Assembly (NCBI GenBank): GCA_947478535.1
Contig: CANJXD010000351.1
Location: 1 to 6,248 of the forward strand
Direction: 5' to 3'
Source of the DNA: Acetobacteraceae bacterium
GTDB taxonomy: Bacteria > Pseudomonadota > Alphaproteobacteria > Acetobacterales > Acetobacteraceae
Length of the DNA stretch: 6,248 bases
The notes under the pieces are model-generated. The model did not search any database. It was not told where the DNA came from and worked only from the letters and a program-made list of their open reading frames with translations. This document shows, in pieces, positions 1 through 4,132 of this stretch (positions within the stretch are counted from its first letter, which is position 1; each line of letters starts with the position of its first letter). The position numbers and the translations under genes were made by a program.

Positions 1-149
1 GCGCCAGCACCATCATCCTCTACTGCGCCGCCGGCGGCCGCGCGGCGCTGGCCGGGCAGACCTTGAAGGACTTGGGCTACACCGATGTCCGCAACCTCGG
101 CGGCTTCCGCGACTGGGTCGAGGCCGGCGGCGAGGTCGAGCCCGGCTGA
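1..149 (+). CDS. Rhodanese-like sulfurtransferase, C-terminal fragment
   Basis: This is the last 48 codons of a gene whose 5' part lies outside the window; the reading frame starts at position 3 and ends at a TGA at 147-149. The visible residues contain the rhodanese active-site loop, with the catalytic Cys encoded at 24-26 in the order C-A-A-G-G-R, preceded by a hydrophobic strand (TIILY). It ends with the family's usual closing helix and turn (VRNLGGFRDWVEAGG). Rhodaneses of this single-domain type carry sulfur as a persulfide on this Cys and pass it to cyanide, thiols or protein partners. The partner here cannot be told from a fragment. The gene runs convergently into the cupin gene with only 4 nt between the two stop codons. 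The family is certain; total length and any extra domain are not visible. Confidence 0.9.
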   Translation, partial: ASTIILYCAAGGRAALAGQTLKDLGYTDVRNLGGFRDWVEAGGEVEPG

Positions 150-153
150 AGCC

Positions 154-642
154 TCACCCCGGCCCTTGCCGATCCCGGTCGGGGTATGGCGTGCCGTCCC
201 GGTGCGCATACATCCCGCCGCTGCGGTCGATCGGTACGATCATGTCGATATCCGAATAGGCCACGCTTTCCGCGCTGAGCCTGGTGCCGACCTCCAGCAC
301 CAGCGCCTCCGCGCCCGAGCGGTTCTGCAGATGGTGCCCGTCGGGGTCGCCCGCCCGGAACCCGGCGGCTTCCCCAGCGCGGAGGATTTCCTCCCCCGCA
401 TCGGTCACCAGCGTGACTTCCCCGGCGACGACGAAGATGAATTCATCGGACCCGCTGTGCCAGTGCCGCTGGCTGGACCAGGCCCCGGGCGGCAGGCGCA
501 GCAGGTTGACGCCGAACTGCGTCAGCCCCGCCGCATCGCCGAGCCTGCGGCGTTCCCGCGCCTGGCAGGGGATGTCGAAGGGCGGGGGATAGAGCGTCCC
601 CAGCAGGGGCGCGATGGTCGCCGGGTCGATCCGCTTGCTCAT
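154..642 (-). CDS. Single-domain cupin protein (COG3837-like)
   Basis: A 162-residue cytoplasmic-looking protein with one double-stranded beta-helix cupin domain. Cupin motif 1 is visible as H60-W-H62, then E67, then G74, and motif 2 as P100-D-G102-H103-H104 with N107, so the metal-binding set of two His, one Glu and a third His is present. The tail after residue 125 (SDIDMIVPIDRSGG, then the HRDGTPY segment) matches my memory of the COG3837 uncharacterised cupins. The substrate is unknown; members may be enzymes, isomerases or binding proteins, and no helix-turn-helix is seen here. The start at 642 is chosen because the protein begins cleanly there and a weak purine-rich GGAAAAGG lies about 10 nt upstream. 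It follows the PCu(A)C gene by 45 nt on the same strand, so it may be read from the copper operon, but nothing in its sequence ties it to copper. Confidence 0.85.
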   Translation of the reverse strand: MSKRIDPATIAPLLGTLYPPPFDIPCQARERRRLGDAAGLTQFGVNLLRLPPGAWSSQRHWHSGSDEFIFVVAGEVTLVTDAGEEILRAGEAAGFRAGDPDGHHLQNRSGAEALVLEVGTRLSAESVAYSDIDMIVPIDRSGGMYAHRDGTPYPDRDRQGPG

Positions 643-687
643 GCCGTGATGCCTTTTCCGAGGGGGACATCACAGCATGAAATCGGT

Positions 688-1179
688 TCAGTGGTTATGC
701 CCGCCCGCTGCGGGCGCCGCCGCCCCGGCAGGCCCGCGCGCGCCAGCGGATTGCACGGGCAGGTCCACCCGCACCTCCCCCGCCCGCTCAAACACCAGCG
801 TCACCGGCACGGTCGTGCCGAGGCGCAGCGGCGCGGTCAGGCCGATCAGCATGATGTGGAAACCGCCGGGCCGCAGCAGCACCTCGCCCCCCGCCGGCAC
901 ATCGATGCCGGGGACAGGGCGCATCCGCATCACGCCATTGTCGTTGGTGTGGGTGTGCAGTTCCACTGTGCGGGCGATCTCGGCCCGGGCCGAGACCAGC
1001 CGGTCCGGCGCCGTGCCGGCATTGCGCAGCGTCAGGAAGCCGGCCCCCGTGCCGCCCTGCCCGGCGGCCCGGGTCCAGGGCGCCACCACCTGCACGCCCG
1101 TCTGCTGGGCCTGAGCCTTGGACATGAGGACGAGCGTGAGAGCCGCGCCGATCACGGCGCGGCGATTGAACTTGCTCAT
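688..1179 (-). CDS. PCu(A)C-type periplasmic copper chaperone
   Basis: A 163-residue exported protein of the PCu(A)C / DUF461 family. These proteins bind Cu(I) in the periplasm and deliver it to the CuA or CuB centres of cytochrome oxidase, or otherwise buffer copper. The canonical site H-X10-M-X21-H-X-M is intact: H75, M86, H108 and M110. A signal peptide covers residues 1-24, with likely cleavage after AQA; it has an RR at positions 6-7, but the rest of a Tat motif is poor. The protein ends in a flexible Ala/Gly/Pro stretch and a terminal G-G-H-N-H, which adds two possible copper ligands, as in several longer family members. The start at 1179 has an AAGGA seven nt upstream that overlaps the stop codon of the preceding gene (TGAAGGA), suggesting translational coupling. 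Its neighbours (YcnI and DUF2946-like genes) support a copper role. Confidence 0.95.
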   Translation of the reverse strand: MSKFNRRAVIGAALTLVLMSKAQAQQTGVQVVAPWTRAAGQGGTGAGFLTLRNAGTAPDRLVSARAEIARTVELHTHTNDNGVMRMRPVPGIDVPAGGEVLLRPGGFHIMLIGLTAPLRLGTTVPVTLVFERAGEVRVDLPVQSAGARGPAGAAAPAAGGHNH

Positions 1180-1190
1180 GGTGATGTCCT

Positions 1191-1538
1191 TCAGCCCAGC
1201 AGGTCGAGTGTCAGGCTGTCGACACCGGCGCGGCCCTCGATGCGGCCGGCCAGCCGCGCCAGGTTGGCCGCGATGCGCGCGCCCGCGACGGGGTCGCCGG
1301 TCGTGCAGGTGGAATTGGCGATGGTCAGCGCGCGCTGCATCGCCATGCGCTCGGCCGGCGTCGCATGCGGCATCGCGGCTTCCAGGGCCTGCTTCGCCGG
1401 CTCCAGCGCGCCATCGCAGACGGCGGTCAGATGCGCGTCCATCAGCTCCGGGTCGCAGGCCGCGGCAGGGCGCGGGGCGAGTGCGGCGGCACCGGCGGCC
1501 AGCGCGGCGAGGGGGAGAAGGCGTCGGGTCTCATTCAT
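1191..1538 (-). CDS. Unrecognised small secreted three-Cys protein in the copper operon
   Basis: A 115-residue protein that I do not recognise. It starts with a typical export signal (M-N-E-T-R-R followed by a Leu/Ala core) that would be cut near residue 27, leaving a mature protein starting C28-D-P. The bases before that Cys (P-A-A-A-C) are a poor lipobox, so lipidation is uncertain. The mature part is largely helical by composition, with three Cys (C28, C41, C78), two His (H36, H58) and a Met-rich patch (E-R-M-A-M-Q). The frame stays open far upstream, but the start at 1538 is set by a strong GAGGAAGGA seven nt before it and by the signal peptide. That ribosome site overlaps the TGA of the YcnI gene, and the stop at 1191 overlaps the ribosome site of the PCu(A)C gene. 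It therefore sits locked between two copper proteins. A copper-related periplasmic role is inference from position only. Confidence 0.8.
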   Translation of the reverse strand: MNETRRLLPLAALAAGAAALAPRPAAACDPELMDAHLTAVCDGALEPAKQALEAAMPHATPAERMAMQRALTIANSTCTTGDPVAGARIAANLARLAGRIEGRAGVDSLTLDLLG

Positions 1539-1545
1539 GGTCCGG

Positions 1546-1555
1546 TCCTTCCTCA
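1546..1555 (-). promoter_or_regulatory. Ribosome binding site overlapping the YcnI stop codon
   Basis: Read on the minus strand, the bases are TGAGGAAGGA: the TGA ends the YcnI gene and the GAGGAAGGA is a near-ideal Shine-Dalgarno sequence seven nt before the ATG at 1538. It decides the start of the 115-residue gene, whose frame is open much further upstream, and suggests that ribosomes ending YcnI re-initiate here. Confidence 0.75.
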
Positions 1556-2074
1556 GTTGCGCGGCAGCAGGCGCACGACGGGCGCCAGGTTGCGGTACTC
1601 GGTGATGCGCCGTCCCGGCTCCGGGATATCGGTCCAGGCGGCCTGGGCGCCACCCGGGCAATCCTGCACGACGGGAATATACAGCATCTCGCCGGGTGTG
1701 TTGGGCAGCCGGATCTGGATGACGAATTCGTCGTAGAAGCCGTCCGGCAGATCGCCGCCTTCCCAGATCACCTCCGCCACCGGCACGGCGGCGCCGTGGT
1801 CGGTGGGCTGCGCGGCGCCGGTGCGCGGCACGGTGCGGAGCGTCCAGCCCGGCTTGGGCATCGGCCGGGCCTGGGTCACGCCTTCCGGCAGCCGGATGGT
1901 GACGCGGTTGGTCGCCGCGCCCTGGCAGCCATGGGCGACGCGGAAGGTGGCGCGATAGGTCGAATTGGGCGGGGCCTGCTGGACTTCCAGCGTGACATGG
2001 GCCGCAGCGGGGGCGCTGACGGCAAGCGGCGCCGCGAAAAGCGCGCCCGCAAGGGCAAGACGAAGACGTGACAT
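1553..2074 (-). CDS. ycnI: YcnI-family (DUF1775) periplasmic copper-binding protein
   Basis: A 173-residue exported protein of the DUF1775 family. The Bacillus subtilis member YcnI binds Cu(II) through a mono-histidine brace formed by the N-terminal His of the mature protein. Here the signal peptide (residues 1-25, ending APAAA) would be removed to leave H26 as residue one, followed by V-T-L-E, exactly what such a brace needs. Other family marks are H49-G-C50, the LPEGV segment near 62-66, K-P-G-W77, W104-E-G, the F-Y-D-E-F strand, and Q-D-C139-P-G-G with W147. C50 and C139 could form a disulfide. B. subtilis YcnI has a C-terminal membrane helix; none is seen here, so this version should be soluble. 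The start at 2074 is chosen for the signal peptide and an AGGA ten nt upstream; the frame is open beyond 2500, but that extension has no export signal in place. It lies in an operon with a PCu(A)C chaperone, a common pairing. Confidence 0.92.
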   Translation of the reverse strand: MSRLRLALAGALFAAPLAVSAPAAAHVTLEVQQAPPNSTYRATFRVAHGCQGAATNRVTIRLPEGVTQARPMPKPGWTLRTVPRTGAAQPTDHGAAVPVAEVIWEGGDLPDGFYDEFVIQIRLPNTPGEMLYIPVVQDCPGGAQAAWTDIPEPGRRITEYRNLAPVVRLLPRN

Positions 2075-2139
2075 GGCAGGGTGATCCTGAACCGATGGGC
2101 ATGCCGCGCGGCCAGGGGCCTGCGGCGGGCGGGACGGGT

Positions 2140-2508
2140 TCAGGAGGTCGGCGGCGCCCGGGGCGGTGGCTGGCAGCGCGGTGGCGGCACCGGGATGGGG
2201 CTGCGCGGCGGCGGCTGATCTGTCGCCTGCGCCAGGACCAGCGGCGCGGCCAGCGTGATGGCGGGCGCCGGCAGCGCCACCGCGCCAGGGCCGCCACAGG
2301 CCGGGCAGAAGCCCATGCCGGCACTCGCGGGTTCCTGGTCGCCCGGTTCGGCCGCGAGGCTGACGCTCCGCAGCCCTTCCGTCGTGCAGATTTCGAGGTG
2401 CAGCAGCCCATCCGGCGCGGCGAGGCGCAGGCAATGCCCGAACGCGGTGCCCCACTGCATCAGCAGCAGGACAGCCAGCAGGCGTATCAGGGCGGGACGT
2501 GAGCGCAC
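2140..2508 (-). CDS. DUF2946-like membrane-anchored Cys protein
   Basis: A 122-residue protein beginning with one hydrophobic segment (residues 7-20, LIRLLAVLLLMQW) that is either a signal peptide or an anchor. After it come H25-C26, I-C41-T, a C68-P-A-C71 pair, and a low-complexity proline-rich tail ending R-A-P-P-T-S. The order 'I-C-T ... C-P-x-C ... RAPP' resembles the DUF2946 family of small proteobacterial proteins often found near copper and TonB genes; the match is from memory and moderate. No enzymatic role is known. The start is taken as the GTG at 2508, because the only upstream ATG in frame (2583) lies beyond a transcription terminator hairpin and would add a charged stretch before the hydrophobic segment. 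Only a weak AAGTAAG precedes the GTG. It is the first gene of the copper operon, 65 nt before YcnI. CPxC and the His/Cys residues could bind copper, but this is inference. Confidence 0.75.
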   Translation of the reverse strand: MRSRPALIRLLAVLLLMQWGTAFGHCLRLAAPDGLLHLEICTTEGLRSVSLAAEPGDQEPASAGMGFCPACGGPGAVALPAPAITLAAPLVLAQATDQPPPRSPIPVPPPRCQPPPRAPPTS

Positions 2509-2514
2509 GCTTAC

Positions 2515-2544
2515 TTTGTAGCACCGGGCGAGCCGCCCTGAAAA
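2515..2544 (-). promoter_or_regulatory. Candidate promoter of the copper operon
   Basis: On the minus strand there is TTTTCA (2539-2544), an 18-nt spacer and TACAAA (2515-2520), each matching four of six sigma70 consensus bases. The spacer contains a GGGCG/CGCCC inverted repeat (2526-2538) that could be an operator. The -10 element ends only six nt before the GTG at 2508, so a transcript from here would be leaderless. The -35 element overlaps the T-rich tail of the BI-1 terminator. The match is weak, and the genes could instead depend on readthrough. Confidence 0.3.
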
Positions 2545-2576
2545 GCGAAACGGCGCGCCCCTTCCGGAGCGCGCCG
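2541..2576 (-). terminator. Rho-independent terminator after the BI-1 gene
   Basis: Positions 2551-2558 and 2569-2576 form a perfect 8-bp GC-only stem (CGGCGCGC with GCGCGCCG) around a 10-nt loop. On the minus strand the stem is followed at once by GTTTCGCTTTTC, a T-rich run as expected of an intrinsic terminator. It begins 30 nt past the stop of the BI-1 gene and separates it from the copper operon. On the plus strand no T-run follows, so the direction is minus. Confidence 0.8.
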
Positions 2577-2605
2577 CCTGCATCGCCTGTCGCGCGGCAG
2601 CAGAA

Positions 2606-3406
2606 CTAGTCGTTCTGGCGGACGCCCATGAACTGCAGCAGCAGCTGGAACAGGTTGACGAAGTTCAGGTAGAGGCCGAGCGCATCGAAGACGCTGCGCT
2701 TGCCGGCTTCGTCCGTGCCCTCGGCATAGGCGTTCTCCAGGTAGTCCGCCTTGATCCGCTGCGTGTCGTAGGCGGTGAGGCCAACGAACACGACGACGCC
2801 GATGGCGCTGATCGCGAATTGCAGGGCGGAGCTCTGCAGGAACATGTTGACCAGGCCCGCGATGACGAGGCCGATCAGGCCCATCATCATGAAGCTGCCC
2901 ATCCGCGTCAGGTCGGCCTTCGTCGTGTAGCCGTACAGGCTGACCGCGCCGAACATCGCCGAGGTGATGAAGAAGGTCGAGGCGATGGAGGCCGAGGTGT
3001 AGATCGCGAAGATGTTGGACAGCGACGCGCCCATCACCGCGCAGAAAGCCCAGAACAGCGCCTGCGCCGTCGTCTTGCTCATCCGGTTGATGCCGAAGCT
3101 CAGCACCAGGATGAAGGCGAGCGGGGCGAACATCGCGGCCCAGCCGAGGATCGTCGGCACCGTCGAGTTGCCGCGCGGCGTCCGCACCACCGAATAGAAC
3201 ATGTTCGCGATGTCGGGGTTGTGCGCGATCAGGTAGGCCACGATGCCGGTCAGCAGGAGGCCGGAGGCCATCCAGTTGTAGACCCGCAGCATATAGGCCC
3301 GGAGGCCCTGATCGAGCTGGGCGGCATCAACGGCCGCGGACCGCCCGAAGGGCTGGGTCCAGGCCGACGCACCCGTCTGGAAGCGGTTGTCGGGACCGAA
3401 AGCCAT
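2606..3406 (-). CDS. Bax inhibitor-1 / YccA family membrane protein
   Basis: A 266-residue integral membrane protein of the BI-1/YccA (UPF0005, COG0670) family. Bacterial members include E. coli YccA, which interacts with the FtsH protease, and B. subtilis YetJ, a pH-dependent calcium leak channel. About seven hydrophobic helices can be seen, near residues 43-61, 84-105, 115-136, 140-160, 169-190, 195-213 and 242-260. The signature strip T-A-Y-D214-T-Q-R-I-K and the following F-D241-A-L-G-L-Y-L-N-F are present. The two Asp correspond to the conserved pair that gates the pore in YetJ. The first 35 residues are a polar cytoplasmic tail. The start at 3406 is set by AGGAGG 11 nt upstream; the in-frame ATG at 3463 lies inside the -10 promoter box and cannot be used. 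The gene has its own promoter and terminator, so it is a single-gene unit. The exact role in this organism cannot be read from the sequence. Confidence 0.95.
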   Translation of the reverse strand: MAFGPDNRFQTGASAWTQPFGRSAAVDAAQLDQGLRAYMLRVYNWMASGLLLTGIVAYLIAHNPDIANMFYSVVRTPRGNSTVPTILGWAAMFAPLAFILVLSFGINRMSKTTAQALFWAFCAVMGASLSNIFAIYTSASIASTFFITSAMFGAVSLYGYTTKADLTRMGSFMMMGLIGLVIAGLVNMFLQSSALQFAISAIGVVVFVGLTAYDTQRIKADYLENAYAEGTDEAGKRSVFDALGLYLNFVNLFQLLLQFMGVRQND

Positions 3407-3417
3407 GGTGAGAAGAT

Positions 3418-3423
3418 CCTCCT
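3418..3423 (-). promoter_or_regulatory. Strong ribosome binding site of the BI-1 gene
   Basis: The minus strand reads AGGAGG, a full anti-16S match, 11 nt before the ATG at 3406. It settles the start codon against the ATG at 3463. Confidence 0.8.
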
Positions 3424-3461
3424 GGCGGGACGAGGGTGAAGAACCGCCCCGCGCGTGGGCC

Positions 3462-3491
3462 ATTATATGGAGTTTTCGTAATCCGGATCAA
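3462..3491 (-). promoter_or_regulatory. Sigma70-type promoter of the BI-1 gene
   Basis: On the minus strand there is TTGATC (3486-3491), an 18-nt spacer and a perfect TATAAT (3462-3467). Transcription would start near 3455 and give a leader of about 50 nt before the ATG at 3406. The spacer is notably AT-rich (ATTACGAAAACTCCA) compared with the surrounding DNA, which supports a real promoter in such a GC-rich genome. Confidence 0.75.
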
Positions 3492-3500
3492 CCCGTCTCT

Positions 3501-3524
3501 CGCGCGGTCGTGAAAGGCCGCGCG
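3501..3524. repeat. GC-rich inverted repeat upstream of the BI-1 promoter
   Basis: CGCGCGG at 3501-3507 and CCGCGCG at 3518-3524 form a perfect 7-bp inverted repeat with a 10-nt loop, ending about 10 nt upstream of the -35 element. It could be a regulator site or part of a transcription end for the genes on the right. No T-run follows on either strand. Confidence 0.45.
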
Positions 3525-3546
3525 GGGCTGATTGTTCCTGAGTATA

Positions 3547-3578
3547 CCGGCGGCCGAATCAAGGGAAGAGGCCGCCGG
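3547..3578 (-). terminator. Hairpin after the deaminase gene, possible terminator
   Basis: CCGGCGGCC at 3547-3555 pairs perfectly with GGCCGCCGG at 3570-3578, a 9-bp stem with a 14-nt loop, starting about 30 nt past the deaminase stop codon. On the minus strand it is followed by TATACTC, not a T-run, so it is at best a non-canonical or Rho-assisted terminator, or an RNA 3'-end stabiliser. Confidence 0.45.
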
Positions 3579-3607
3579 GAAGGGCGCGATTGTTGCCGGG
3601 TGGAAAC

Positions 3608-4111
3608 CTACGCGGCGCCGTCCACCCAATAGCCCTGGTGCGGCACCGCGCCTTCCGCCTCCAGCGCCGGGCCCACCACATCCACCCGCTCCGCCGCCGT
3701 CTCCAGCACCGCGCGGCACGCTAGGTTCAGCCCCGCCGTATGTGGCTGGGCATTGCGCAGATGCAGGATGGCGGCGGCCGAAAGCCCGTACACCACCCGC
3801 CCGATCCCGGTGTAGAAGATCGCCGCCGAGCACATCGCGCAGGGCTCGCCGGACGAATAGATGGTGGCGCGCCGGAGCACCGGCCGCGCCACCCCGGCGC
3901 CGAGTACGAGGCCGCAGGCATTCATCTCGCTATGCGCGAGCGTCCCGCCGCCACCCGCGCCCTGGGTGGACATCCCCTCCGCGAGGATGGTCCCGTCCTC
4001 CGCCACCACCACGGCGGCGAAGGGCCGGTCGCCCCGCGCCCGGGCGCGGCCGGCGAGGTCGAAGGCGTGGCGGAGGCGGCCCGCATCGGCGGGCGAGAGA
4101 TCATGGTCCAT
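3608..4111 (-). CDS. Nucleoside/nucleobase deaminase (cytidine deaminase-like fold)
   Basis: A 167-residue zinc hydrolase of the group that includes guanine deaminase and the tRNA adenosine deaminase TadA. The zinc and catalytic motifs are clear: H60-S-E62 with M-N-A following, and S-G-E-P-C91-A-M-C94. H60, C91 and C94 would bind zinc and E62 would move protons. The strand before (D-R-P-F-A-A-V-V-V) and R-V-V-Y-G-L after are typical of the family. Compared with TadA, the first motif is HSE rather than HAE, and the protein ends in a distinct tail with Q-G-Y-W, so a free nucleobase or nucleoside is a more likely substrate than tRNA; this is inference. The start at 4111 is the first ATG giving the whole domain; its ribosome site is weak. 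It lies 21 nt after the permease gene on the same strand, hence probably co-transcribed. Confidence 0.88.
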   Translation of the reverse strand: MDHDLSPADAGRLRHAFDLAGRARARGDRPFAAVVVAEDGTILAEGMSTQGAGGGGTLAHSEMNACGLVLGAGVARPVLRRATIYSSGEPCAMCSAAIFYTGIGRVVYGLSAAAILHLRNAQPHTAGLNLACRAVLETAAERVDVVGPALEAEGAVPHQGYWVDGAA

Positions 4112-4132
4112 GCGTGTGATGAAGCCCCAGCC

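Noticed and set aside
85..1605. A 506-codon open frame on the plus strand opposite the cupin, PCu(A)C and small Cys genes
   Set aside because: Its protein is rich in Arg, Ala, Pro and Gly with no domain, and it overlaps on the opposite strand several genes with clear family motifs. It is a GC-driven shadow frame.
2098..2105. Palindrome GGCATGCC between the DUF2946-like and YcnI genes
   Set aside because: An 8-bp palindrome is expected by chance in a window this size and has no supporting context.
1539..2411. Upstream in-frame extension of the 115-residue gene
   Set aside because: The extension overlaps the YcnI gene, is Arg/Pro-rich, and would bury the signal peptide; a strong ribosome site marks the start at 1538.
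2509..2583. ATG at 2583 as start of the DUF2946-like gene
   Set aside because: Between it and the hydrophobic segment lies the terminator of the BI-1 gene, and it would place a long charged stretch before the signal segment.
3407..3463. ATG at 3463 as start of the BI-1 gene
   Set aside because: This ATG overlaps the TATAAT box of the promoter and would not be in the transcript; the AGGAGG belongs to the ATG at 3406.
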